A DNA stretch of 64,000 nt from JAOUEA01 sp963821925 (GCA_963821925.1 CAWGFO010000002.1:186001-250000), one strand, 5' to 3'; counted from the stretch's first letter, positions 16,698 to 25,121 are shown. Notes: a model not told the origin generated them from the letters alone. Numbers and translations: made by a program.

Positions 16698-17336
16698 TCA
16701 CGCCATCAGGTTCAGCTCCTGGATCCGGACGACCTCGCCGCCCTCGACCACGATCTCGTAGTGCTGCCACCGGAAGTGATGGGCCCCCGCGGCGGTGCCG
16801 TTGTAGATCCGGCCGAAGCGCTGCAGCGAGATCTGAGCGGTGGCGGTGTTGCCGTCGAGCGGCCGCCAGGTCTCCAGGGTGACCACCGCGTCGGCGGCCA
16901 CGGGCAGGATGCGCCAGCCCGGGTCGCTGTTGCGGAAGTAGTACGAGTACTCGTTCGCGTACCGCGCCCGTGCCGCGTCCGGGGCCATGCCGTCCTCGAT
17001 CGCGGCGCCGACGGCGTCGTCCTCGACGAAGATCGCCTCGTCGTCGACCGCGATCATCGGTGGGGTCTGCAGCGCCCCGACCATGTAGATCCGGACGTCG
17101 TGCGGCCCGTCGGCGAGCGGGGCGGCGCCGACGAGCTCGGTCGAGAGGACCGACCCGGTGATCCTGTCGTTCAGACGGTGGATCCGAAGCTCCTCAGCCA
17201 CCACGGTCGCTACGAGCAGGGCCGCCCCGATCAGCAGGGGGATCAGCACCCTGCGGCGCCGACGTGGGGCGGCGGGCGGCGCCGGGCGCTCGGACCGATC
17301 CGGGAGGGTCGCGATCCGGTGTTCCGTCGTCTGCAT
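16698..17336 (-). CDS. Membrane-anchored protein, unknown function
   Basis: A 212-residue protein with a basic, proline-rich N-terminus (about 1-40, ending PRRRRR), one membrane segment (VLIPLLIGAALLVATVVA) and an extracytoplasmic C-terminal domain. The outer domain has alternating strands (DVRIYMVGALQTPP, VVTLETWRPLDGN, ISLQRFGRIYNGT, HYEIVVEGGEVVRIQEL). I do not recognise a family. The start ATG at 17336 is the first codon of a plausible topology. It is convergent with the MoaD-like gene and divergent from the lipid-kinase gene, with about 120 bases of possible promoter between them. Confidence 0.7.
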   Translation of the reverse strand: MQTTEHRIATLPDRSERPAPPAAPRRRRRVLIPLLIGAALLVATVVAEELRIHRLNDRITGSVLSTELVGAAPLADGPHDVRIYMVGALQTPPMIAVDDEAIFVEDDAVGAAIEDGMAPDAARARYANEYSYYFRNSDPGWRILPVAADAVVTLETWRPLDGNTATAQISLQRFGRIYNGTAAGAHHFRWQHYEIVVEGGEVVRIQELNLMA

Positions 17337-17456
17337 GCGGCTCACCCCCTCGCATCCACCGTAGGCGGGCCGGCCGACCACGGCGTGGGGGCGAATGGGC
17401 ATCTCTTCGAGGGACCGCGCGCACGGGGGGTCACCCTGCGATACTGACCGCGGCCG

Positions 17457-18371
17457 ATGCGATTCCACCGTGTCCTTCTCGTCGTGAACCCCGTCGCGCG
17501 GACGGTCTCCAAGCCCACGCTCGCGGTGATCGAGAAAGCCCTCTCGGCCGACTTCCGACTCGAGGTGATCGAGACCAAGGAACGCGGCCACGCGAACGAG
17601 ATCGCCGCGCAGGCGATCGACGAGGGCACCGACCTGGTCGTCGTGTTCAGCGGGGACGGCACGATCAACGAGGCGGTGAACGCCCTCGCGGGCAGCGAGA
17701 CCGCCCTGGGGGTCATCCCCGGGGGCGCCACGAACATCCTGGTGCGCGCGCTCGGCCTGCCCACCGACCCGGTCGAGGCCACGGGCGTCCTGATCGGCAA
17801 GGCCCTCGACGACGAGGCGTTCAAGCTGCACCTCGGGCGAGCCGACGGGCGCTACTTCGCGGTGAACTGCGGCGCGGGCGTCGACGCGGCGGCGATGCAG
17901 CGCATGGACGACAAGTTCCCGAAGACGAAGGCGAAGTTCGACCGGGTGGCGTTCCGGTCGGTGGCCTGGGAGCTGATGGTCGGCTACGCCGGCAAGGCGC
18001 CCGGGATGGCCGTGAGCATCGACGGCGGCGAACCGAGCCCGTCGCTCTCGGTGATGGTGGGCCGCACCGATCCGTACACGTACTACAAGGAACGGGGCAT
18101 GCGGATGACGCCCGAGGCCTCGCTGGACACGGGGCTCGACGTGCTGAGCATGCGCCGGCTGAACCGCCGGAGCGTGCCGCGGATCGCGTGGCAGGTCTTC
18201 GGCTCGGCACGCCACGTCCGCACCCGAGACATCGATTACGCGCACGACGCCGCGCATGTGCTGGTCACCGCCGACGAGCCGTTCCCCGTGCAGGTGGACG
18301 GGGACTCGCTGGGGGACCACGTGCGCCTCGAGATCGAGCTCGCGCGCGAGGCCCTCTGGGTCGTGGCCTAG
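17457..18371 (+). CDS. Diacylglycerol/sphingosine kinase family protein
   Basis: A 304-residue member of the DagK/YegS/LCB5 lipid kinase family, which phosphorylates lipid hydroxyls with ATP. It has the opening strand VLLVVNPVAR, the nucleotide motif VVVFSGDGTINEAVNAL, the glycine loop LGVIPGGATNILVRALGLP, and the C-terminal domain entrance YFAVNCGAGVDAAA. The late VQVDGDSLGDHVRLEIEL is the usual end motif. It probably works at the inner face of the membrane in phospholipid recycling or glycolipid synthesis. The exact lipid is unknown. It is convergent with cysH, with 31 bases between the stops. Confidence 0.9.
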   Translation: MRFHRVLLVVNPVARTVSKPTLAVIEKALSADFRLEVIETKERGHANEIAAQAIDEGTDLVVVFSGDGTINEAVNALAGSETALGVIPGGATNILVRALGLPTDPVEATGVLIGKALDDEAFKLHLGRADGRYFAVNCGAGVDAAAMQRMDDKFPKTKAKFDRVAFRSVAWELMVGYAGKAPGMAVSIDGGEPSPSLSVMVGRTDPYTYYKERGMRMTPEASLDTGLDVLSMRRLNRRSVPRIAWQVFGSARHVRTRDIDYAHDAAHVLVTADEPFPVQVDGDSLGDHVRLEIELAREALWVVA

Positions 18372-18402
18372 CCCGCGATCACCTCGGTCGCGGTCGGCGG
18401 GG

Positions 18403-19132
18403 TCATTCCGGGGCGGCCGGCTCGTGCTGCTGGATCCCGCACTCCCACTTCGACAGGCCCGCCCAGCGCCCGGCCCGCTCGGGCTCGCCGGCGAACCGCG
18501 GTCGCGTGCACGGCGCGCAGCCGATCGAGGCGTAGCCCAGGTCGTAGAGGGGGTTGTGCGGCAGGTCGTGTTCCTTGAGGTAGCTCCACACCTGCGCGCG
18601 GGTCCAGGCGGCCATCGGGTTGATCTTCACGATCGAGTGGCCCGGCGCGACCTCGTAGCGGTCCACGAACGGGGCGTCGGCCCGCGTGGGCGATGAATCC
18701 CGGCGGTAGGCCGTGACCCACGCGTCGAGCTCTCGCAGCGCCTCCATCATCGGCCGCACCTTGTTCAGGTCGCAGCACGCGTCGGGATCGCGCTCGTACA
18801 GCCGGGGGCCGAAGGCCTCGGCCTGGCTCTCCACCGTGTACTCGCCGTAGAGGTCGACCACGTTGAGGCGCGAGCTGTTCCGTGAGCCGTTCCTTGAACG
18901 CCAGGGTCTCGGCGAACTGGTACCCGGTCTCGAGGAAGAGGATCGGCACGTCGGGCCTGATCTGCGACGCCATGTGCATCACGCACGATCCGTCGGCCTG
19001 GAAGGCGGAGGCGATCGCGATCCGCTCGATGCCCGACGTCGCGAGGGCCCACTCCACGATCTCGCGGGGGTGGGCGTCTTCGAACGCGAGGTTCAGCGCG
19101 AGGATCTCGTCGTCGGAGAAGGTGTTGGACAC
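18403..19132 (-). CDS. cysH: Assimilatory APS/PAPS reductase (one frameshift)
   Basis: Reduces adenylyl sulfate (or its 3'-phosphate) to sulfite in sulfate assimilation. It has ATSGIERIAIASAFQADG (the phosphate loop), LFLETGYQF, CCDLNKVRPM, INPMAAWTRAQVWSYLKEH and IGCAPCTRP. The CC plus CxxC set are iron-sulfur ligands, which indicates the [4Fe-4S] adenylyl sulfate reductase type; the C-terminal ECGIQQH carries the catalytic cysteine. One extra base near 18870 breaks the frame between ERLTEQL and RLNVVDLYGEY; without it the product is 242 residues. GTG at 19132 follows an AGGAGG site and a TATCAT -10 (19164-19169). It diverges from sat, its pathway partner. Confidence 0.92.
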
Positions 19133-19301
19133 GGGTGGCGGACGCCTCCTGTCGGGTCCGCGGATGATACCGCCGCTGCGCCTGAGGCTCCGCCGATTCC
19201 GTACACTGCCAGCGACGTTCCCCCGGTTCCGGGCCACCGACTGGCCGGGACGAGCCCGGCCCGCCCGCGCGGGCCCACCGCAGACCCAGAGGAGTTGGAC
19301 C

Positions 19302-20477
19302 ATGTCCGAGACCCATCAGATCGCCCCGCACGGCGGCACGCTCGTGAATCTGCTCGCCGACGAGGCGACGGCCGCGACCCTCGCCACGGAGGCCGCCAAC
19401 CTGCCCAAGCTCGTGCCGAACGAGCGCGAGCTCTCCGACCTCGAGATGCTCGCCGTCGGCGCGCTCAGCCCGCTCACCGGGTTCCTGGGCGAGGCCGACT
19501 ACCACTCGGTGCTCGACTCGATGCACCTCGAGAACGGGCTGGCCTGGGCGATCCCGGTCGTGTTGGGCGTCGACGAGGCGCAGGCCCACCAGCTGGGTGG
19601 CGGCGGCAGCGTCGCGCTGCTGCCGTCCGAGGGCGCCGCGCCGATCGCCGTGCTCCGCGTGAGCGGCACCTTCAAGCGCGACAAGGCGAAGGAGGCCGTG
19701 AGCGTCTACCGCACCGACGATGAGGCCCACCCGGGCGTGAAGGCCGTGTACGACTCCGGCGACTACTGCGTGGCCGGCGACCTGGAGGTCGTCTCGCTCC
19801 CGGTGCACGACGACTTCCAGAACTACCGGCTGACCCCGGCCGAGACGCGTGCCGAGTTCGCGAAGCGCGGCTGGACGACGGTCGTCGGGTTCCAGACCCG
19901 CAACCCGATCCACCGCGCCCACGAGTACATCCAGAAGTGCGCGCTCGAGATCGTCGACGGGCTGCTCGTGCACCCGCTGATGGGCGCCACGAAGTCCGAC
20001 GACGTCCCGCCGGACGTGCGGATGCAGTGCTACGAGGCGCTCTTCGAGGGCTACTACCCCAAGGACCGGGCCATGGTCTCGATCTTCCCCGCCGCGATGC
20101 GCTACGCCGGTCCTCGCGAGGCGATCTGGCACGCGATCTGCCGCAAGAACTACGGGTGCACGCACTTCATCGTCGGACGCGACCACGCCGGCGTCGGCAC
20201 CTACTACGGCACCTACGACGCCCAGGCGATCTTCGACGAGTTCGAGCCAGGAGAGCTCGGGATCACGACGCTGAACTTCGAGCACTCGTTCTGGTGCGAG
20301 GCCTGCGAGGGCATGGCCTCCCCGAAGACCTGCCCGCACAGCGAAGAGACGCGGATCTCCCTGTCGGGCTCGAAGGTCCGCGAGATGCTCCGCAACGGCG
20401 AGCGTCCACCGCAAGAGTTCTCGCGCCCCGAGGTCGCCGACATCCTGATCGCGGCGATGCAGGGCCAGGAGGCCTGA
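19302..20477 (+). CDS. sat: ATP sulfurylase
   Basis: Activates sulfate with ATP to adenylyl sulfate, the substrate of the divergent cysH product. It is 391 residues long, the single-polypeptide Sat type rather than CysDN. Motifs: the PUA-like N-terminus, LEMLAVGALSPLTGFLGE, the catalytic VGFQTRNPIHRAHEYIQ, GATKSDDVP, and FIVGRDHAGVG. Two cysteines in SFWCEACEGMASPKTCPH may bind zinc, as in several bacterial homologues. ATG at 19302 follows GGAGTTGG. A TACACT -10 at 19202-19207 would give a leader of about 90 nt containing a perfect 12-bp palindrome (19263-19274). Confidence 0.96.
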   Translation: MSETHQIAPHGGTLVNLLADEATAATLATEAANLPKLVPNERELSDLEMLAVGALSPLTGFLGEADYHSVLDSMHLENGLAWAIPVVLGVDEAQAHQLGGGGSVALLPSEGAAPIAVLRVSGTFKRDKAKEAVSVYRTDDEAHPGVKAVYDSGDYCVAGDLEVVSLPVHDDFQNYRLTPAETRAEFAKRGWTTVVGFQTRNPIHRAHEYIQKCALEIVDGLLVHPLMGATKSDDVPPDVRMQCYEALFEGYYPKDRAMVSIFPAAMRYAGPREAIWHAICRKNYGCTHFIVGRDHAGVGTYYGTYDAQAIFDEFEPGELGITTLNFEHSFWCEACEGMASPKTCPHSEETRISLSGSKVREMLRNGERPPQEFSRPEVADILIAAMQGQEA

Positions 20478-20499
20478 CGGCTCGCAGCGCCGAGTCTGC

Positions 20500-20541
20500 T
20501 GATACGTATCTGCTATCACAGGTGATACGCATCTGATATCA
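20500..20541. promoter_or_regulatory. Two operator repeats upstream of the XRE gene
   Basis: Two 19-bp direct repeats, TGATACGTATCTGCTATCA (20500-20518) and TGATACGCATCTGATATCA (20523-20541), differ at two positions and lie 23 bp apart, about two helix turns. Each contains palindromic cores. They end 11 bases before the ATG of the HTH gene, so they are likely its autoregulatory operator. Confidence 0.7.
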
Positions 20542-20551
20542 TCGGCGCGCC

Positions 20552-20878
20552 ATGCAGGATGCTGCCGCGATGCTCCGGATGGCGCGTCGGCGCGCCGGGC
20601 TTTCCCAGCGGGAGTTGGCGCGCCGCGCGGGCGTCCCCCAGCCCACGGTCTCGCGCATCGAGCGCGGGCAGATGTCGCCGTCCCTCGACACGCTGGGCCC
20701 GCTGATCGAGGCCTGCGGGATGGAGCTCGAGGTCGTCGAGCACCCCGGCGCCGGCGTGGACCGAGGTCAGATCCAGGACGGCCTGCGTCGCTCGCCCCGT
20801 GAGCGTCTGGCGTACGCGGTCGCCTCGACTCGCGCGGTCGCGGACCTTCTGGCGCGCGCACGGGAGGTGCCGGTGTGA
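20552..20878 (+). CDS. XRE-family helix-turn-helix protein, probable antitoxin or autorepressor
   Basis: A 108-residue DNA-binding protein. The Cro/CI helix-turn-helix fills residues 5-60: LRMARRRAGLSQRELARRAG, then VPQPTVSRIERGQMSPSLDTL. The C-terminal 45 residues (LRRSPRERLAYAVASTRAVADLL) are helical and may contact its partner. The downstream nucleotidyltransferase gene starts inside its stop codon (GTGA), and two 19-bp repeats lie directly upstream. This arrangement matches autoregulated toxin-antitoxin pairs, in which the HTH protein is the antitoxin and represses the operon. Toxicity is not shown by the sequence; a plain regulator is the alternative. Confidence 0.85.
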   Translation: MQDAAAMLRMARRRAGLSQRELARRAGVPQPTVSRIERGQMSPSLDTLGPLIEACGMELEVVEHPGAGVDRGQIQDGLRRSPRERLAYAVASTRAVADLLARAREVPV

Positions 20879-21405
20879 CCGGCTTCGATCCCGACAAGAT
20901 CCTCCGCGCGCTCGATCGGCACGGCGTGCGGTTCGTGGTGGTGGGCGGCCTCGCCGGGAACCTGCGGGGCACCCCGGATGTCACGAACGACCTAGACGTC
21001 TGCTACGCGCGCGACACGGAGAACCTCGAACGGCTCTCGGCGGCGCTCCACGACCTCGGTGCCCGCCTCCGTGGTCCGGGCGTGCCCGAGGACGTCGGGT
21101 TCCCGATCGATCCCCTGTCCCTCCGCCACGGTGACTCGTTCACCTTCATCACCGACGCTGGGGCCTTCGACATCCTCGCCACGCCTTCCGGAACCACGGG
21201 GTTCGGGGATCTCGACGCGGGCGCCGGCTCGATCGACCTGGGGGACGGGCTCGTCGTACGGGTGGCCTCGCTCGAGGACCTGATGCGCATGAAGCGCGCC
21301 GCCGGTCGGACCAAGGACCTGCTCCAGCTCGAGCACCTCGGGGCCCTCCGGGACGAGATCGAGCGTTTCCGCGCTCAGGGGCTCGACCCGCAACAGGGGA
21401 AGTGA
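20875..21405 (+). CDS. Nucleotidyltransferase-fold protein, possible toxin
   Basis: A 176-residue protein with the minimal nucleotidyltransferase fold: a strand-loop VRFVVVGGLAGNLRG, then TNDLDVCYARD with the paired aspartates that bind metal, and a third acidic residue in FDIL. Later VRVASLEDLMRMKRAAGRTKDLLQLEHL is the helical end typical of the DUF6036/AbiEii-like branch. Related proteins in type IV toxin-antitoxin systems transfer nucleotides to tRNA or other targets. It overlaps the upstream XRE gene by four bases. The substrate and any toxicity are inferred from context only; aminoglycoside-type nucleotidyltransferases are less likely because the pocket motifs differ. Confidence 0.82.
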   Translation: MTGFDPDKILRALDRHGVRFVVVGGLAGNLRGTPDVTNDLDVCYARDTENLERLSAALHDLGARLRGPGVPEDVGFPIDPLSLRHGDSFTFITDAGAFDILATPSGTTGFGDLDAGAGSIDLGDGLVVRVASLEDLMRMKRAAGRTKDLLQLEHLGALRDEIERFRAQGLDPQQGK

Positions 21406-21414
21406 CCTGGCCCG

Positions 21415-22536
21415 ATGCCTGCTGGTAGCCTCGATCGGCGTTACCCCGGGCCCCTGGAGGCGACGATCCACCTTCCCAGACCACTCAGACGCGCGCTCGT
21501 CGCGTTCGCCGCGATGGCGATCGCGATCGTCGCGGTTCCCGCGAACGCGGATACTTCCAGCCAGCTCGATACGGCGAAGCAGGAGGCGGCCGCCGCCCAG
21601 GCGGAGCTCGATCGTGTGGCCGCGTCGTGGCAGGCCGCCGAGGCCCGACTCGCGGTCGCCCAGGACGCCGCCGCCGCCGCCCGCACCCGGATCGGCGAGC
21701 TCGAGGGCCGCCTGGCGGACGTCCAGGTCCGGCTGAACGAGCGCGCCGCCGCGCTCTACATGGCGGGCGGTGACCCGACCGTCATGGCGCTGATCACCTC
21801 CGGCTCGGTGGAAGACGTCGCGGATCGCCTGCAGTTCGCCGACGCGGTCGCCCAGCGTGACGCGGATCTCGCGACCGCGGTCTCCGTCCAGGCCCAGGAG
21901 CTCGCGTGGGAACGCGAACGCCTGGCCGCCGCCGTCTCGGACGGCCAGGCGGCGGTCGCGCAACTTCAGTCGCAGTCGGACGCGATCAGGTCGAAGGTGG
22001 CCGACCTGCAGTCACGCGTCGGGACGCTCCAAGAGCAGCTCGCGGCCGAGCAGGCCGCAGCCGCGGCCACGACCTCGCCGCCGACCGGCGACACATCCGG
22101 CGGCGACACGACCGGCACCCCACCACCGATCACCGGGAGCGGCTGGCTCCTGACCTGCCCGGTGAACGGGCCCACGTCGTTCACGGACTCGTTCGGGGAC
22201 CCGCGCCCGGGCGGTCGCTCGCACGAGGGCATCGACCTGATCGCCGCCTTCGGCACGCCGGTCGTGGCGGTGCACTCGGGCACGGTGCACCGCACGAGCA
22301 GCTCCACCGGTGGGTACGGGACCGTGATCTTCCACGACGGGACCGCGGACTGGACCTTCTACACGCACTTCAGCTCGTACGCGGGCCCGGGTGAGGGCAG
22401 CCATGTGAGCGCGGGCGACACGATCGGGCTGGTGGGTGCCACGGGCGACACCACCGTGAACCACCTGCACTTCGAGTATCACCCCGGCGGCGGGGCCGCG
22501 GTCGACCCGTACTCCGCGCTGCTCGGCGTCTGCTGA
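21415..22536 (+). CDS. Secreted M23 family peptidoglycan peptidase with coiled coil
   Basis: A 373-residue cell-wall hydrolase. It has a signal peptide (hydrophobic core ALVAFAAMAIAIVAV, cut after ANA), a long alanine/glutamate-rich coiled coil (about 47-215), a threonine/proline-rich linker, and a C-terminal LytM domain. The zinc ligands are visible as RSHEGIDL and HLHFEYH. This EnvC/NlpD-like or RipA-neighbour-like layout suggests a role in cell separation or as an activator of amidases. ATG at 21415 is the only upstream ATG; a TAGCCT hexamer at 21425 suggests transcription may start later, at a non-ATG codon, so the start is uncertain. Confidence 0.88.
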   Translation: MPAGSLDRRYPGPLEATIHLPRPLRRALVAFAAMAIAIVAVPANADTSSQLDTAKQEAAAAQAELDRVAASWQAAEARLAVAQDAAAAARTRIGELEGRLADVQVRLNERAAALYMAGGDPTVMALITSGSVEDVADRLQFADAVAQRDADLATAVSVQAQELAWERERLAAAVSDGQAAVAQLQSQSDAIRSKVADLQSRVGTLQEQLAAEQAAAAATTSPPTGDTSGGDTTGTPPPITGSGWLLTCPVNGPTSFTDSFGDPRPGGRSHEGIDLIAAFGTPVVAVHSGTVHRTSSSTGGYGTVIFHDGTADWTFYTHFSSYAGPGEGSHVSAGDTIGLVGATGDTTVNHLHFEYHPGGGAAVDPYSALLGVC

Positions 22537-22583
22537 GCGGCGGCCGCGACCGACGCTCGCGCGTCACCGTCCCTCCGGCACCG

Positions 22584-22589
22584 TAGAAT
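22584..22589 (+). promoter_or_regulatory. -10 element of rsiG-like gene
   Basis: TAGAAT followed by seven bases and the ATG at 22597; predicts a leaderless transcript. Confidence 0.55.
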
Positions 22590-22596
22590 CCCCGGC

Positions 22597-23124
22597 ATGA
22601 CCCAGGGCAACCGCCGTATCGACCGTATCCGCGACGCCGCGTACCTCGAGGGCGTGGGCGACCTCTCGCTCGAGGACCTCAGGGCGCGCCGCGACGAGTG
22701 CCTCGCCGAGCGCGAGTACCTGTCGCTGCTGCGGCGGCTGGTGCAGGGCCGGGCCGAGATCCTCCAGGCAGAGCTCGCCTCGCGCGGGACCGACGCCGAC
22801 GCCGGACCGCTCGTCGACCGCCTGGCGCAGATCCTGGCGGGTGACGAGCCACAGACGCAGGCGCGTGGCGAGGCCGTCCGGGTCGGGCTCCCCGAGGAGG
22901 AGATGCTCCTCGCGCGCCGCAGGGTCGAGCGGATCGTCGCCGACGCCAAGCTCTCTGACCCCTCGGGCATGGACGACGGGCAACTCGCCGAGGTGGTCGA
23001 GATGCTGTCCGAGGAGGAGCGGCAGGTCTCGGACGCCCGTGGCGACGTGATCCGAGTGCTCGATGCCCTGCAGGACGAGCTGAAGCGCCGCTACAAGGAC
23101 GACCCGAGCCTGGCCCTCCGGTAA
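22597..23124 (+). CDS. rsiG: RsiG-family anti-sigma protein (cyclic-di-GMP responsive)
   Basis: A 175-residue all-helical protein resembling RsiG, which holds sigma factor WhiG inactive when bound to cyclic-di-GMP in Streptomyces. The family motif is E-x3-S-x2-R-x3-Q-x3-D, once on each of two antiparallel helices. Here helix one gives R39, S43, R46, Q50, E54 (YLSLLRRLVQGRAE) and helix two gives E141, S145, R148, I152, D156 (ERQVSDARGDVIRVLD). Each copy is close but not perfect. The opening LSLEDLRARRDE also fits. No sigma gene is adjacent, but an HD-GYP phosphodiesterase gene follows. Whether it still binds the nucleotide must be tested. Confidence 0.75.
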   Translation: MTQGNRRIDRIRDAAYLEGVGDLSLEDLRARRDECLAEREYLSLLRRLVQGRAEILQAELASRGTDADAGPLVDRLAQILAGDEPQTQARGEAVRVGLPEEEMLLARRRVERIVADAKLSDPSGMDDGQLAEVVEMLSEEERQVSDARGDVIRVLDALQDELKRRYKDDPSLALR

Positions 23125-23328
23125 CCTGCCCGATCCCTCGGATCCGGCGCGCCGTAGTCCGCCCGGGGGATGGTGTCGTGCGCCTGCGTTCCTAGGTCGT
23201 CGGACGTCCGCGCTCGTGGGGTGTTCCGCATCCCCGAAACGCCCTCGCGCCCGATGGTCGGCAGGTCCTGGACCGGGGAGAGTTGTACCGCCCCCCCGCA
23301 CCCAGCCTCTCGAGACCAGGACCCCGAC

Positions 23329-24102
23329 GTGACCGTCCCCGATCACGACAACGACGCGCAGGCCCGACCCGACACCGATCTCGCGACCGTGCACGCCCAG
23401 ATGGTGGTCTTCGCACGGGAGCTGGGCGAGCTGTATTCGGCCGAGCGGTCGAGGAGCCGTGAGCTCGAGGCGGCCATGGAAGGCATCCGCGAGATGTACG
23501 TCGCGACGATGAAGACCCTGGCGCAGGTGGTGGAGGCCAAGGACACGAATACACGCGGCCACCTCGATCGGACCCAGGCCTACGGCCTCGCGCTCGCGCG
23601 GCGGATCGACCCCGAGCTCGCGGCCCGTCCCGAGGTCGGCTACGGGTTCTTCCTGCACGACATCGGCAAGGTCGGCATCCCCGAGCGCGTGCTGAGCAAG
23701 ACCGGCCCGCTCTCCGACGAGGAATGGGCGATCATGCGGGCCCATCCGGCGATCGGCGCACAGATCGTGGAGCCGATCAGGTTCCTCGGCGACGCCGTCG
23801 AGATCGTACGCACCCACCACGAGTGGTTCGACGGGACGGGGTATCCGCGCGGGCTCCGCGGCGAGGAGATCCCTCTCGCCGCTCGGATCTTCTCGATCGC
23901 CGATTCGTTCGATGCGATGACGAGCGATCGGCCGTACCGCCGGGCCCTGCCGGTCGAGCGGGCGCTCGAGGAGATCCGCGAGGGCGCCGGGACCCAGTTC
24001 GACCCGGCGGTGGTTCGGGCGTTCCTCGAGCTCGTCGAGACCGACGAGCGATTCCCGGCGGTCCAGCGTGGGGCCGACCCTCCGAACCTTCGCGCCGTCT
24101 GA
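23329..24102 (+). CDS. HD-GYP domain cyclic-di-GMP phosphodiesterase
   Basis: A 257-residue cytoplasmic protein: residues 15-65 form a coiled coil, and about 65-240 an HD-GYP domain. The metal and catalytic residues are all visible: H110-D111 in HDIGKVGIPERVL, the second histidine in RAHPAIGAQI, the HHEWFDGTGYP signature (163-173) and ADSFDAMTSDRPYR. HD-GYP enzymes hydrolyse cyclic-di-GMP to pGpG or GMP. No sensor domain other than the coiled coil is seen. GTG at 23329 is the likely start. Its position next to the RsiG-like gene suggests it may set the signal that RsiG reads. Confidence 0.88.
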   Translation: MTVPDHDNDAQARPDTDLATVHAQMVVFARELGELYSAERSRSRELEAAMEGIREMYVATMKTLAQVVEAKDTNTRGHLDRTQAYGLALARRIDPELAARPEVGYGFFLHDIGKVGIPERVLSKTGPLSDEEWAIMRAHPAIGAQIVEPIRFLGDAVEIVRTHHEWFDGTGYPRGLRGEEIPLAARIFSIADSFDAMTSDRPYRRALPVERALEEIREGAGTQFDPAVVRAFLELVETDERFPAVQRGADPPNLRAV

Positions 24103-24143
24103 GCGGCGACCTCGCCGGGCGGCACCGGGTACGCTCCGCGGCG

Positions 24144-25121
24144 ATGGCCTCCGTCCCGTCCGTCCGTGTGGTCCGCTCGGGGCTCGTCGAGTCGGTGCAT
24201 CTGGCCGACCTCGCCGTGTGCGACGCGGACGGCCGCCTGGTGGCGTTCGCGGGTGAGGCGGGCCGCCCCGTCTACGGCCGCTCGTGCACGAAGCCGCTGC
24301 AGGCCTCCGTGTCACTGGCGATGACCGGGGACGAGCCCCTGAGCGATCGTCAGGTGGCGATCGCGTGTGCATCGCACAACGGGGAGCCGGTCCATCTGGC
24401 CGCCGTGCGGTCCGTGCTCCGCCGGGGCGGTCTCGGCGCCGACGCCCTGCGGACCCCTCCGGGGTGGCCGCTCGACCCCGCGACGATGGCCCGGGCCCGT
24501 ACGAAGACCCCCCTGCGCCACAACTGCTCGGGCAAACACGCAGGGATGCTCCTCGCGTGCGTCCGTCGGGGGTGGAACCTCGACACCTACCGGCGCCCCA
24601 GCCACCCGCTGCAACGGCGGGTGCTGGCGGCGGTGAAGGCGGCGACGGGTCACGGCGCCGTCCACGTAGGCGTCGACGGGTGCGGCGTGCCGGTCCACGG
24701 CGTCCCGCTCGCCGGGATGGCCACGATGTTCGCGCGCCTCGCGTCGCCGGATCGCCTGGGCGACCTCGCGGCCGCCGCCGCGCGCGCCACGGCCGGCATG
24801 CGCGCGGTGCCGTACCTCGTGGGCGGCCGGGCCCGGCTCGACACCGATCTGATGTCGGCGGTGGACGGCCTCGTGGTCAAGGAGGGCGCCGAGGCCCTGA
24901 TCTGTGCCGCCGTCGTCCCGCAGGGGCTCGGCGTGGCGGTGCGGGTCGCCGACGGGGGCGACCGCGCCACCGGGCCGCTGCTGATCGAGGCGCTGCGCCA
25001 GCTCGATGCGATCGACGCAGCCCAGATCCGGCGGCTCGTCGCGCACGCCGACCCGGTGGTCCTCGGGGGCGGCGCCCCCGTCGGCCGGCTCGAGGTCGAT
25101 CTTCACCTGCGCCGTCGCTGA
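24144..25121 (+). CDS. L-asparaginase II family protein
   Basis: A 325-residue member of the asparaginase II family (Rhizobium etli type, unrelated to E. coli AnsB). Family motifs seen: GRSCTKPLQASVSL, the ASHNGEPVHLAAV block, TPLRHNCSGKHAGML, VDGCGVPVHGVPLAGMA, and the late lysine-containing MSAVDGLVVKEGAEAL. These enzymes hydrolyse asparagine to aspartate and ammonia, which would fit the nitrogen theme of the window. TACGCT lies eight bases before the ATG, so the message is probably leaderless. There is no signal peptide. Confidence 0.87.
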   Translation: MASVPSVRVVRSGLVESVHLADLAVCDADGRLVAFAGEAGRPVYGRSCTKPLQASVSLAMTGDEPLSDRQVAIACASHNGEPVHLAAVRSVLRRGGLGADALRTPPGWPLDPATMARARTKTPLRHNCSGKHAGMLLACVRRGWNLDTYRRPSHPLQRRVLAAVKAATGHGAVHVGVDGCGVPVHGVPLAGMATMFARLASPDRLGDLAAAAARATAGMRAVPYLVGGRARLDTDLMSAVDGLVVKEGAEALICAAVVPQGLGVAVRVADGGDRATGPLLIEALRQLDAIDAAQIRRLVAHADPVVLGGGAPVGRLEVDLHLRRR

